Assembly: GCF_035046505.1 (NCBI RefSeq)
Contig: NC_089822.1
Location: 99,642,659 to 99,706,658, forward strand
Source of the DNA: Tiliqua scincoides
Lineage: Eukaryota; Chordata; Lepidosauria; Squamata; Scincidae
DNA length: 64,000 nucleotides
Direction of reading: 5' to 3'
The notes below the pieces were generated by a model. It searched no databases. It worked only from the letters and a program-made list of their open reading frames with translations, and had not been told where the DNA came from. This document shows, piece by piece, positions 1 through 10,805 of this stretch. Within the stretch, counting starts at the first letter, position 1, and each line of letters starts with the position of its first letter. Position numbers and translations under genes: made by a program.

Positions 1-394
1 CATAAGGTCTGAATATCAGCAGCACCTGGAAGATCATGCACATAGCGCTGTTAATACGGGCAGTTCCTGCTTCTGTTTCCAAAACCAAGTATTCCACAAT
101 TCTCCTTACACAGTTGCAAGAAAAAAAGTTTCTCTGACGAACTGCCCAAGTTCACTACATTACTGTTCTGAACATTTACTGTCTTGCAAAAAGTTTAACA
201 CCACAGGTGTTTTAATAATTGGATTCATAAACAGGAAATCTTGAAGGCATTACAAATTCACAGCTGCCTTCTTATTTTCTTTCTAGTTTGTACCATCTAA
301 AACACACACATGCTCACGGGTGACGTCCACTAAGTACTGTAGTTTCAAGAGTGTTTGGGATGTTTTTAAAATCAAGCGTGTGTGTGTTTTAAGC

Positions 395-590
395 CAGTGG
401 TTCCCAACATTTTTTCACTTGCGTACCCCTTGGCAGCCCATTTCCATAAACTGTACTCCTTATATTAGCCCCGCAAGGCATTCTAACACAGACCTGCATT
501 TTTTGCCTTTATTCAATTCTTTTTCAAGTACCCCTAAAGATCGTGGCAAGTACCCCTGGGGGTACATGTACCGCAGGTTGGGGACCACTG
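395..590. mobile_element. Non-autonomous hAT element, 196 bp
   Basis: The termini are CAGTGGTTCCCAAC on the left and, read inward from the right, CAGTGGTCCCCAAC. They are flanked by 8-bp near-duplicates, TTTTAAGC (387-394) and TTTTATGC (591-598). An 8-bp duplication with a CAG terminus is diagnostic of hAT. The interior has GTACCCCT-type repeats. A partial relative begins near 28507, and another in the opposite orientation lies at about 41385-41600. Confidence 0.85.
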
Positions 591-705
591 TTTTATGCCA
601 TTAAGCTTCACACATGTCAACATTATAGGAACTTTCAAGCGTTGCCACACCACTAAGTGCAATCCTAAGCCCAGAAGGAAGTCGTACTGAGGTCAACAGG
701 GCTTA

Positions 706-795
706 GAGCTCAATCCTGTGCATGTCTACTCAGGAGCAAGTCCTATTATAGTCAATGGGGCTTGCTCCCAAGTAAGTGTGGATAGGATCATAGCC
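706..795. mobile_element. Short palindromic element, CAATCCTA family (90 bp)
   Basis: Imperfect inverted termini (GAGCTCAATCC and GGATCATAGCC) enclose the family core, with ACTCAG...AAG on the left and CTTGCTCCCA on the right. It is flanked by TTA on both sides (703-705 and 796-798). It has no coding capacity and belongs to the most frequent element family in the window. Confidence 0.7.
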
Positions 796-1002
796 TTATT
801 CTGCCACCACCACCCCCAAAAGCATGCATAGAATTGCAGTTTAATTCTACAGATTTGGCGTAGATGCAAGAAAAGTGACTGCTGAAAGTTGTCTGCGTTG
901 TTTTGTGATTGTGATCTTATTGTGATTTTGTGTTCTGTGATCTTAAAAACCATTAAGGTGTCGCTCCAGTGCAAACAGGGAAAAACTTTTAGGAAAAAAT
1001 TA

Positions 1003-1040
1003 TATATATAATATATACACACACACATATATACACATAC
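1003..1040. repeat. TA/CA microsatellite
   Basis: Alternating TA followed by CA dinucleotides in RBPMS intron 1. It is a simple repeat with no further signal. Confidence 0.8.
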
Positions 1041-1249
1041 ATTAAAGCCATCACTGACTAGTACATTTTCCCCGCTCTCTGAGCCACGACCTTTCTCCAA
1101 AGTGGCTTCTAAATGAAGACTGACCCAAATTACTGTACAAGCTCTCCGCGTCTTAACTCATCGCAGAAGAATGCGCACGATACGTTATCTATTAATCAGA
1201 GTGCCTGACTTTTTAAAGGAGTAGCTGCCTTTAACGGGTGGTTTAACCG

Positions 1250-2200
1250 GGGGGGGGGCACTAGATCTGGGGAAGAGGCTGCTGGCCAAGGGGGGGCGTT
1301 GTTTCAGGGGGTTGCTTGGGCCCTGGGAGCTTCCCCACCCCCTCCAGCAACTTCCCAAAGTTGCAGCCGCAGCCAACTCCAGCGATGCTTTTTGGAACGC
1401 TCCGGGCTGCTTTGGCTCTCCCAGCGTTGCGCAACGTCTCTCGCCTCCAGAACGCAGGGAGCCCAGTGTCAACGAGGGGGGGGGGAGGATCCCAAAGCGC
1501 CCCATCCCTCTCCAAGGCTGCCCTGCCAGGAGCCGCTGCCCCCCAAACTGCGAGAGGACCCCCGTGGCGCACGGAAACGCGCCCAGAGGGGGGCACGGAG
1601 AGGGAGGGGAGCCCGTGAGGCAGCTGAGCCGCTGCCTGCTGCTGCTTCCCCGGGGCAGGTACCTCTTCCTCCTGCAGGTTGGGCTCCGCCGGGCTGTGCT
1701 CCCGCTGCTCGCTCTTGGCGCTGTTCATTGTCTCCGCCGCAGGCACCCGAGCGCCCTCCTCTCCTCTCCGCGGCGCGTCTGAGCTGAGGTGGTCGCCGGC
1801 AAGCAGGCGCGCCAGGGAGGCGCGAGGAGAGGGAGGGGAGGCGGCGGGGCTGTCGCCCTGGGCACCCCCCGCAGCATGCAGGGGCTTCTCAGGCTCGGAG
1901 CGGCGGAGCGAGAGAGCCCAGCGCGGCAAGTGAGGGGCGCCTGGCTGCCTCTTCGCCTGAAAAGGAGTCCAGAGCCTGCCCTGCCCTGCCCTGCCGCGCG
2001 CCACGCTCTGAGGGGACTCTCTCGCCAGGCGCCCAGTCCCTGCCTGGGACGACGTGGGAGGGAACTCTCGGGGGGGGGGAGAAAGAGCACCCCTGGGGGA
2101 GGGGGGAAAAGGAGGACCCCCTGGCAGCCCGCTGGTGAGAGCACGTGAAGGGGGCGGGCCAGCAGAGCCACTTCAGACTGGGGAAGGAAAGGTGGGAGGA
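1250..2200 (-). promoter_or_regulatory. RBPMS: GC-rich CpG-island promoter and 5' UTR of RBPMS
   Basis: This block is rich in G, C and CpG, unlike the AT-richer DNA on both sides. It contains RBPMS coding exon 1 and the upstream leader. No TATA box is obvious at a fixed distance, consistent with a CpG-type promoter with dispersed initiation. Several overlapping open frames on both strands are by-products of high GC content. The exact transcription start cannot be read from sequence. Confidence 0.7.
1663..1728 (-). CDS. RBPMS: RBPMS coding exon 1 (N-terminus of RNA-binding protein with multiple splicing)
   Basis: RBPMS is an RRM-domain RNA-binding protein that dimerises, binds CAC-containing RNA and controls splicing, notably in smooth muscle. 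The minus-strand ATG at 1728 opens 22 codons beginning MNSAKSEQREHSPAEP and ending NLQEEE. As I recall it, human RBPMS also has 22 codons before its first intron, ending NLQEEE just ahead of the RRM. The exon ends at a GAG|GTACCT donor (GT at 1662-1661), phase 0. The RRM exons are not in the window, so intron 1 runs off the left edge. DCTN6 lies upstream on the same strand, as in human. The reading frame stays open upstream to another ATG at 2004. I chose 1728 because homology starts there. The paralogue RBPMS2 has a different N-terminus. Confidence 0.9.
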
Positions 2201-2389
2201 GCTTGCGCGGGGTGGTGATCACTCTGATGCCCCAGGAAAGGGCACCTGGTCTGGTTTTGCCAGCTGCTTTTCCAAAGAGAGCCTCAGAGAGGCGCTGTGC
2301 CTTTAATAGCTCCCTGGCATTCAGCAGGTGCGGCTTCCCCACCCAGCCCCATTCCTGGAGAGGAGGGCTATGGATGGCCGTGAGAGCAA

Positions 2390-3170
2390 ATGGGGGACCT
2401 CCACTCAAATTGAGGGTTGGGAGAGATAGGACAGACAAAAGAAAATATTTCTTTACTCAGCGTGTGGTTGGTCTGTGGAACTCCTTGCCACAGGGTGTGG
2501 TGATGGCATCTGGCCTGGATGTCTTTAAAAGGCCACAGCTGGAGTATTGTGTTCAGTTTTGGTCACCACATCTCAGAAAGGGCATAGTGGAAATGGAAAA
2601 GGTGCAGAAGAGAGCGACTAAAATGAAAGTGCTGGGGCACCTTGCTTATGAGGAAAGGCTACAGCATTTAGGCCTCTTCAGCATGGTAAAGAGGTGCCTG
2701 AGCGGGGACACAACTGAGACGTACAAAATTATGCACTGGAAGGATAGAGTGGATAGAGGGATGTTCTTTTCCCTCTCACACAACGCCAGAACCAGGGGAC
2801 ATCCATTGAAATTGAGTGGTGGGAGAGTTAGGACAGACAAAAGAAAATATTTCTTTACTCAGCATGTGGTTGGTCTGTGGAACTCCTTGCCACTGGATGT
2901 GGTGATGGCATCTGGCCTAGATGCCTTTAAAAGGGGATTGGACCAATTTCTGCAGGAAAAATCCATCAAGGGTTACAAGCCTTGTACGTGCAGCCTCCAG
3001 GTTTTTGAAGTGGGCTACCTCAGAATGCCAGATGCAAGGGAGGGCACCAGGATGCAGGTCTCTTGTTGTCTTGTGTGCTTCTTGAGGCATTTGTTGGGCC
3101 ACTGTGAGACACAGGAAGCTGGACTAGATGGGACTACGGCCTGATCCAGCAGGGCTCTTCTTATGTTCTT
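2390..3170 (+). mobile_element. CR1/L3-type LINE 3' fragments (two overlapping pieces)
   Basis: Plus-strand translation gives the C-terminal part of a CR1/L3-group ORF2, with phrases such as EYCVQFWSPHLRK, YEERLQHLGLFS, FFTQHVVGLWNSLP and FKRGLDQFL. The segment at about 2400-2535 repeats the part at about 2805-2940, so two 3' fragments are joined. The end carries the typical 3' tail, GCTGGACTAGATGGG followed by CTCTTCTTATGTTCTTA, at about 3120-3168. It is a dead copy inserted near the RBPMS promoter. An open frame of 313 codons (2203-3144) runs through it but is not a host gene. Confidence 0.85.
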
Positions 3171-3255
3171 AAATGGACAGAGGTGGAATATATACTTCTG
3201 AGAATCAGATAGGATACTATTCCAGAGACACCATGCTGGCTCCTTCATCTTACAG

Positions 3256-3483
3256 CAGCAATTTTCAACCAGTGTGCCATGGCACATTGGTGTGCCACAA
3301 ATGGTCCACAGGTGTGCCACGGGAGTTTGGGGGAATATCATTTATTAATAGGGCCATTGGGGAATGTGATCCCCATGCCAGCAACACAGTGTGCCTTATC
3401 AATTGTCAAAAACAGATGGTGTGCCTTAACAATTTTTACACCTTGTTGGTGTGCCATGAGATGAAAAAGGTTGAAAATCGATG
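3256..3483. mobile_element. Non-autonomous hAT element 'TTTTCAACC' family, copy 1 (228 bp)
   Basis: Termini CAGCAATTTTCAACC and, inverted, CATCGATTTTCAACC. The 8-bp flanks TCTTACAG (3248-3255) and CGTTACAG (3484-3491) match at 6 of 8 positions. The interior has repeated GTGTGCCA words. Sister copies are at 11366-11585 and 15652-15881. Confidence 0.8.
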
Positions 3484-3835
3484 CGTTACAGGGATAAGGA
3501 CATTACGACCAGTCCAGATTGTGTCCTTGGTTGTGCTTTTTGGGAAGGTAACAGACAGAGACATCATCCTGAACTCCAAAGCCACTTCAGAGAGGTTTCT
3601 TCCAGTTAAGTCTGAGATACAGGAACTAGATGAGCCCTTGGGCTGATTCACTAAGTTTCTTCTGAAGTTCTTCCTATGAGATTTCAGTTGTCTTGCTAAT
3701 GTGAAAATACTTCAACCATTTTGGTTAACTTTAAGAATATGATTGCCTACAGACTGGAGAGCTTGCCCATTGCATTTCTGCATGAGTCACTGTTTTGGTC
3801 TTGCCTTATAAGCGAGGGCATACACAGATCATTGA

Positions 3836-4005
3836 GGGCCCAATCCTATCCAATTTTCCAGTGCCAGTGCAGCTGTGCCCACAGGGCATGCACTGCATCC
3901 TGTGGTGGGGAGGCAGTCACAGAGGCCTCCTCAAGGTATGGGTTCCCATACCTTGAGGCTGCATTGCGGCTGCACTGGTGCTGGAAAATTGGATAGGATT
4001 GGGCC
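3836..4005. mobile_element. Long palindromic element, GGGCCCAATCCTATCC family, copy a (~170 bp)
   Basis: The left end GGGCCCAATCCTATCCAA and the right end TTGGATAGGATTGGGCC are inverted copies. The whole element folds on itself around the centre near 3935-3950. It has no open frame. Sister copies are at 4656, 13890, 40937, 46552, 46928 and 63895. Confidence 0.8.
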
Positions 4006-4655
4006 TTGTCTCCTGTAGTAACATAATAGGTGGCTTCCCCTGAGAGCAGATAAGTCACACACATTCTAAAGGTAAACCTTTTTGGGTGTAAGAGTAAAGT
4101 GTGCCTTCCATTTTAATTCAGGAAAAAAGTGTACAGTACTTCGAAGTTTGAAAAACACTGATCTAATTTACACCCAATACGAGAGTTATGCATAGGATTT
4201 TCCATATTACTCTTTATTATCATTTCTTAAAGCACAGAAAAATAAACAACTCCATCAGTTTGCATCAAGTCCTAAAGTCTTTAGATCTAGGTAGACTTCA
4301 TGCTGAGGTTTATCAACATGATACCTGCCTCTCTGTCACTAAAAATAAGTCTGTTGATCAGAAAAGATTTATAATCATTCTTCATTTCTAAGGGACTCCC
4401 TAACACACAGCTCAGTGACAGCTCAGAGCACAAGCAACTCCTTTGAAGCTGTTGCAGGCTGTTGATTCAGTGAGTGTGTGAAAGAAGGCTGTGTCTTAAT
4501 ATCCTTTGATTTTTTTTCCGTAACAGCAGTTAATGTTCAAGAGCCATATTCCCAAATGTATTCTTTTGGCTACTTATGCAACTATTAGACAAAACAAAAC
4601 ACTACCCTATATCTTGACATTACAGACCAAATGAGTTTTAAAATAAGCTCTTTTA

Positions 4656-4823
4656 GGGCCCAATCCAACTTTCCAGTGCTGATACAACCTCAGTGCAGCC
4701 CTGACATAAGGAAACAAATATTCCCTTGCCTTGAGGGGGCCTCCATGACCCCATCGTAGGATACAGCACATACTCTGTTGGCACAGCTGCATCTGTTCTG
4801 GAAAGTTGGCTAGGATCGGGCCC
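4656..4823. mobile_element. Long palindromic element, copy b (168 bp), with TTA duplication
   Basis: Same family as 3836-4005. Ends are GGGCCCAATCC and, on the right, GATCGGGCCC. The trinucleotide TTA flanks both sides (4653-4655 and 4824-4826), the target-site signature expected for PIF/Harbinger-type elements. Confidence 0.8.
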
Positions 4824-4854
4824 TTAGTCCCTGTTTCGGGTGTTGGTTGTGTTA

Positions 4855-4905
4855 ATGTAAGTTAAGGTATACCAATTATGTAAGTTAAGGTATACAAATT
4901 ATGTA
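4855..4905 (+). repeat. Short tandem duplication (~24 bp, two copies)
   Basis: The word ATGTAAGTTAAGGTATAC occurs twice in succession with one A/C difference downstream. It lies in otherwise featureless AT-rich intergenic DNA. Confidence 0.6.
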
Positions 4906-5191
4906 AAAAAAAATACAGAGTAAAGTATATAGTTCTTTGACGCAGATTGAGACATGGTCACTGCAGGAAAGAATTTGCAGTTAATATGCAAAGAATAGAC
5001 ATTTTAGGCTCCTAATTTGCAACTAATTTTTAAAAGCAGCTATATTTTGACTGACTGGAGAGGAAGGCCTTAAACATTGACTCCACCCACTGATTCACCT
5101 CCATGATCACTGAAGAAATCCATGTTCACTCCATGACAGGAAGAGGGTATGAACTGCTATGGGGCAAAAGGCTCTACAAAAGGCTCAAAAG

Positions 5192-5578
5192 GCAGGAGGT
5201 CTGGCTCAGTTGGTAGAGCTGCCGCCTTGTATGCCTGAAGATCTGAGGCTGCCAGTTCGAAACAACCGGAAATACCTGAGAACTGACGACACGCTGATAT
5301 ACTGATGAGCTGACCCTCGGTGGCAGAGAGGAGTTGCCGTCAAGTGGAGCGTGGGAGGCGAAGGGCCAGAGAGAGGCCAGACAGGGAAGGAATCCAGCTG
5401 GAAGGAGGAGTTCTATGAAAGACTAGAACTATTCAATTGTAAAAATCCCTACTGGGGTTTAGAACAACCTGCCTATGTAAACTGCCTTGGATTAAAGTCT
5501 GAGGAGAAATCTGAGGACCAAAGAAAGGCAGTATATAAATACCTGTATAAATACATACATACATACATACATACATAC
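5192..5578 (+). mobile_element. tRNA-derived SINE
   Basis: The head has a pol III A box (TGGCTCAGTTGGTAGAG) and a B-box-like AGTTCGAAAC at tRNA spacing. A body of about 280 bp follows, ending with AAAGGCAGTATATAAATAC and an ATAC microsatellite (5548-5578). A tRNA head with a LINE-like tail and simple-repeat 3' end defines a tRNA SINE. It resembles the squamate Sauria-type SINEs, though I could not check the family. It is not a functional tRNA, because the anticodon-arm and acceptor pairing is poor. Confidence 0.8.
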
Positions 5579-7660
5579 TGCCAGGGAGACGAAGGTGTTA
5601 AAAAGCCCTTTGCCAATGCCTGGTGTGGATAAGCCACTTGATAAAGCTGCTCTTGGACTGTATCACTTCAGGCTGCAGGTGGTGAATGAATGTTTAAAGT
5701 CCCTATATAACACAACAGTGACACCTGTATATGTTGCCTTATGGGGCAAATAGCCTGTTGCAGCTTCAGGAACAGGTATTTTCAGGAGAGGTGGCTTTCA
5801 GCAAGAAAACAGTGCAGGGGAATAGGGTGGAACCCCCCCCCCCCATAGTCTCTACTCAGTTCCTCAGTGTCTAGCCTATTTAATTTTTTTAACTTTTTTG
5901 TTTTAATTTTTAACAGGGAATATGTCCCACTGCATTCCCATCACTTCCATGTTGCAAATGGGGAAGCCTAAGGCCATTGAAGTTCACAGCTGAGTGAGAT
6001 TTCAATAAGAGACTTGAACAGCTCACAGCATAGGGACGAATTATATGTTGTATAAAGCACAGAATTGCTGAGGATAGTGTAGGATAGTTCAGTCTCTTAG
6101 CCACTGCAAATCAGGATTTCACTGGTTTGAACCTCTCCTCTACCATGAACTCACTGTGTGGCCTCAGGCAAGCCATTCTTCTTAGCCTCAGCTCCCCAAC
6201 TGTCATCTGTTAATAATACATATGGTACATAGCTCACCATGGTTGTTGTAAGACTACATCAAAATAATATTATGTCTCACAGATAGCCCTTGGGCAAGAT
6301 GATGATCTCTAGACATTAACATATGAACCTAGGCAGATTTCCCAGTTTGCCCCTTGCTGGACCTGGTTTTTCTCAACTAATGTCTTGAAAAAAAGTTTCA
6401 AAGGCAACACCTAACACTCCTGCTGATGATATCATTGCTTCTGCTGTGGGAGAAATTGTGGAGTTCTGCTTCTTCCTGCTCCCCATTGACTACATACCTA
6501 TGCGTGTATTGTGAGTAACTGTAGCTGTTTCCTTTCAGTCTAGGATGTGCCCTAAAAGTTAGGCCAAAGGCTTCTTGGCAACAGTGAGCCACAAGAAACC
6601 AGGTAGGCAGCAGGTGTGAAATAAGCTCTGGTACCACTGCACTGCCAGCAAGCAGTGTCTCCAAGCTCTCCAAGCTTGTCCAAGGATTGCCAAGTGTTGT
6701 GGCAATCCAATCCAAGGATTGCCAAGTGTTGTGGCAATCCTGCAGAAAAGCAGATCTACATGAACCTGCACAGCAAGCACAACAAGCATAATCACAAACC
6801 AGACACTCAGTGCTGTGGTCCCAGCAAGACAAAACGGAGAGAACTCAAGTAAGTAGAAACGAGGGACTTTGACCAGCAGTGAGGAGCCCCCAGGTGGCTT
6901 CTGTAAGTGACATTTTGTCCAGATTGAAGAGTGTGGGGTGTATACATGAAGAAACAGGGAGATTGTGGTTCCTCCTGGTCACCTGACTTCCTGAGGCTAG
7001 AAGGATTCTCCTCAGAGGTGTCTGCCTCCAAAGGTCTTACTCCCCTCATTATCTGCACTGCACATCCTGGGAATGCAGTGCATAAGGGACAAGATGGTGC
7101 CAGAAAGCATGGTGGGGAGGTGAGGGGAGGCCTCTGATTCCACTCCCAATGAGGCAAGCTCATTGAGCTTCACACATCACGCATGTCCTTTTTCTTTTCA
7201 GAAATATGATACGTCATGCTGGAAAGCACACAGCAATGTTGTGGAGTAGCCCATATAAGGCAGTCAAAGACAAGAAAGAGGCTGGAGTTTTTCTTAGCGG
7301 CTTTGAGGAAATTTAGCTCCATGTTGTTAGGTTCACTGAGCTATTGACAGTATTTATATAATTGCCAAACACTTGTCTAGTAAGTTATGTATTTACCTTA
7401 AAAGAGCTGGGAGGCTTCCCAGGCTTTCTCAAAACAAACACCCACAGAGTCCTACCCCCTCCTTCACACTGCTAAGGGTAATCTAGGTCCAGATTCACCT
7501 ACAATCACAGCTGCTGATGGAATCGCAGTGGGACATGGGATAGGGCCCAAATGCACTCCACATTCACAATATTGGTGGGGGTGAATGGTGCAGCAGAAAA
7601 GTTTTTTTAAAATATTTCAGCATTTATTAGGTACATTCTCTGCCCCCCCAACTGACACAC
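5579..7660. other. Intergenic DNA without recognisable genes
   Basis: Only short spurious open frames are present. The one local feature is a direct duplication of about 32 bp at 6680-6741 (CAAGGATTGCCAAGTGTTGT twice). I recognise nothing else. Confidence 0.5.
6680..6741 (+). repeat. 32-bp direct tandem duplication
   Basis: Two adjacent copies of a 32-bp unit containing CAAGGATTGCCAAGTGTTGT, essentially identical. It is a recent local duplication. Confidence 0.8.
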
Positions 7661-7666
7661 TAAGGG

Positions 7667-8132
7667 CGCAATCCTGAGAATGAGTTGGCCGTAAAGCATG
7701 TTTGCACCTCCTTGGGAGTAAGCTGTGTTGGCCCACGGAGGTGCGCCGACACATGGAGGCTGAATCCAACCTCTGTGATGGCTTACTCTGTGAGCCAAGC
7801 TCTAGGGTGGGCAGGAGGGAGGCATTTCTTGGCAGGGGAGGGCGGGCAGTGAGCGGCCCTGGGGGCAAGCAGGTGGGGAGCAGGAGGTGGGGCTGGGATC
7901 CGGTAGTTATGCCTTGGGAGATCGGAGCAGCTTGAAGCTGCTCTGCTTTCCTTGACTTGCGTCACCACAGGAGGTGGCGCAAGTCCAAAGAGACCCATTG
8001 GGGCCAGGGCGCCTTACCCAGGGGTAAGGGGAAAAGTTTCCCCTTGCCTCTGGCTGAGCTGACTTGGGCCCCTATCCTGCGCTGGATAGCCTCTTGGTTT
8101 GCCTGTTCCAGCGCAGAGTAGGACTGCGCCCT
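7667..8132. mobile_element. Palindromic element with GGGCGCAATCCT ends (466 bp)
   Basis: The left end GGGCGCAATCCT and right end GGACTGCGCCC are inverted relatives, flanked by TAA on both sides (just before 7667 and just after 8132). The interior is GC-rich and non-coding. A relative at 49656-51612 is split by a hAT element, and a one-ended relative starts at 51969. The CAATCCT motif is shared with the shorter families. Confidence 0.7.
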
Positions 8133-8194
8133 AAGTATTGTACAATGTGTTTTTTTGTTTTCATCTAAAAACACTAATAATACATAAAACAACA

Positions 8195-9870
8195 AAAATA
8201 TGTGTATATTGTACTGTATTTATTAAAAAGAAAAAGGCCACCTATCTACTGCAATGAAGGAGCCCTCATGGTGGCTTACAATTGAATTAAAAACAAATTA
8301 ACAAGCAATTAAGACAAAACAAGCAATCACGCACAGCAAACAGAAAACAGCAAAGACCAAACAAAGAGAGCTGTAAAAATAAATGAACACAGCAGAGCAA
8401 TTCATATAGTCACAGAAAGGCCAAGCCAAGTAAAAATGGTTTATTGTCTACTTAAAGCACGGATCATAGGTGCTGGTCAGGCCTCATGAGGGAAGGAGTT
8501 CACAGTCAGGGAATCACCATCAAAAAGGCCCTCAGTTGATGGTGGGACATGGTCTTAAACTGCAAATGCAGTGTGTGGGCAGATTCATGTGGTAGAAAGT
8601 AGTGCTTCTGAACCCAAGCTTCCTAAAACTTTGCACAAAATCACCAGCATCTTGAACGATAGCTGGAGCAGATTGGAAGCCGGTGTCATTCACAGAGCAC
8701 CAGTGTAATGTGCTCTGACTGAGGGGTGCCCAGAAGCACCCTGGCCACCGCATTCTGGACCAGTTAAATTTTCCAGACAGTCTTCAAGTGCAGCCCCAAG
8801 TAAAGTGCAGGTCTCTAAATGAGACAGGCCTATGGCATGGAGTATTGACACCACATACATTCTTCAGGAAAATCCAATGATGCTGCATGTGTTGAAGCTA
8901 GGCAAAAGGACTCTTGACCATTTCCTGGTTCACCAGGAGCAAAATTGGGTCCCAGAGAATTCCTATGAACGTGCTTCTTGAAGCGGAGCGCTACCCTACT
9001 CTGAGCAAGCTGCAAGCCAATCCACAGGTCAGCTATCTACTGAATAACAGCATCTCTGACTTGCCTGAATTACATTTCCATGTACCTGTATTAGCTCATG
9101 TCCAGACCTTCACAGCTGCCAGACAATTTTAGATGTTCACAGCCTCCCTGATACCAGATGAAAATGAGAAGCAGAGTTGATGTCATTTGCATATCAATCA
9201 TGTTGCACTCCAAAGCTTGGGACAACCTCACCCAGCAGTCTCATGTAGATATTAAACAGCAGGGGCTAAGATAGAATCCAGAGGCCAATGGCCAAGGTGA
9301 CAAGCAGGAATCACCCAGCACCATCTTCTGGAACCCATCTGAAAGTTAAGAGCAGGGCCTTGGTAACACATCAGCCCTGTCATTTCAGAAGGATGTCATG
9401 ATCGATTGTACTAAAGACCACTGTGAGAGACAGCAGAACCAAAAGGAATACAGTCTCCCTGCCTGATTTTTGGGTGAAAATCATCCACCAGGGCAACCAA
9501 GTCTGAGCCCCAAACCAAGTCTAGAACCAGACTGAAAAGGATCATGTTAATCAAGGGTCAAGATAAAACTACATTAAACATCAATAAATCAGACTGAAAC
9601 AAGTACAGCAGTTCAAACACATTCCATTAGCCCAGCAGGAAAATGCCTTTTTAAAAAGCCAGGATTTAACATGATGCCATTGCTGTTGGGAGCAGCTGAG
9701 CAGCTCAGCTTGAGCATCATTAGGGAGGGCATGCCACATAGGTGCCTCTGTGGAAAAAACACACTCCAGGCTCTTGCAGGCCTCATCTCTGGAATGGATG
9801 GAACAGAAAGCAGAGCCTCTTCCATGGATCTCATGGAATGGGGAAACACATAAGAGTTGCCTCCATCCTT
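8195..9870 (-). mobile_element. Large interspersed repeat (~1.6 kb), probably a LINE remnant
   Basis: This stretch has phrases I associate with a widespread squamate repeat read in reverse, for example CCGCATTCTGGACCAGTTAAAT and the section around 9390-9540. No intact reverse transcriptase is visible. Family and orientation are recalled rather than shown, so this is a tentative label for an otherwise gene-free stretch. Confidence 0.4.
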
Positions 9871-10640
9871 GGTTTCCTTCTTAATGATTAGAGACTACCC
9901 TAATCCTAAATGCTCAGGAGAGGCACACAAGCAAAAATCAGTAACACCAGTGCTTTTTTTGTTTAAAAAAAGGTGCAGGAACTCACAACTTGTTAATCTT
10001 TTATTTGTTTGTTTGTTTGTTTGTAGACCATTTTTTATTGGAGAAATAAAATATTTTTTATGTGCTTCCCCCCTAAAGATGAACTTACTTCTGAGTAGAC
10101 ATGCATAGGATTGGGATGTCAATCTCCACATCCCCTTCCCCCTAGCTACTTTTTCTACACATGGAGAAAAATACTGTACAGGTGCACGTGTAGTATGTAG
10201 TGTGGCACTACTTCGAGGAAGCAGTGAATGGATTCCAAAAAAATGGCTTATATGAGTTCCATGTAGTAAAGTTACTCTAAGCAACTGTGGGAGTAAGAAC
10301 AAAAAAGGAATTCTTACACAAGAGGGGTCCTTAGGTGCACATAGAAACAGCTACGTTTGCAAACAAGCGATTAAATATGGTTTAATTCAGGTATCAGAAT
10401 ACTCTGTGTATTTGGGAAGGTGCTTGGCATGCAATTGTATGTTCTCTGCTGCCCTGAGCAGCTGCTGTGTATTGCTGGAAAGGAGCTGCAAATGCTGGCA
10501 GGTGGAGGGCATGCTTGTGGGGGAAGGATGAGGAGGATCTCTGGCAAGGCTGGTCAGCACGTTGTACACATGTAGAAGCCCTTTTCACCTGCCCTTAGCA
10601 TGTGAAAACAGGTGCAGATATATATCTCTGCCAGGATTAA

Positions 10641-10728
10641 GAGCCCAATCCTAGGTATGTCTACTCTGAAGTAAGTCCCGTTCTAGTCAATGGAGCTTAC
10701 TCCCAGGAAAGTGCTTAGGATTGCAGCC
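10641..10728. mobile_element. Short palindromic element, first of an adjacent set
   Basis: Ends GAGCCCAATCCTA and TAGGATTGCAGCC, flanked by TAA at 10638-10640 and 10729-10731. The core is the ACTC...AAGTAAGT / ACTCCCAGG pair of the family. Confidence 0.8.
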
Positions 10729-10731
10729 TAA

Positions 10732-10805
10732 GAGCCCAATCCTATGCATGTCTACTCAGAAGTCCACTTTAGTGAATGGGGCTTACTGTGGATAGGATGG
10801 CAGCC
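10732..10805. mobile_element. Short palindromic element, second adjacent copy (74 bp)
   Basis: It starts directly after the TAA that ends the previous copy and is followed by TTA (10806-10808). It has lost part of its centre. A third, truncated copy begins at 10809 with GAGTCCAATCCTGTG. Confidence 0.75.

Larger units (their letters stand above)
1..1660 (-). other. RBPMS: RBPMS intron 1 (5' part)
   Basis: Non-coding sequence downstream of RBPMS exon 1. It holds a hAT-type short element at 395-590, a palindromic TTA-flanked element at 706-795, and a TA/CA simple repeat at about 1003-1040. No RRM exon was found, so the intron continues to the left. Confidence 0.75.

Noticed and set aside
1261-2004. 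Long overlapping open frames on both strands in 1185-2438
   Set aside because: They are GC-island artefacts, apart from the 22 codons at 1663-1728 that match RBPMS.
2203-3144. 313-codon open frame on the plus strand
   Set aside because: It is formed by CR1/L3 LINE 3' fragments read through two partly duplicated pieces. It is not a host gene.
5192-5265. Functional tRNA gene
   Set aside because: A and B boxes are present but arm pairing is poor and a SINE body follows.
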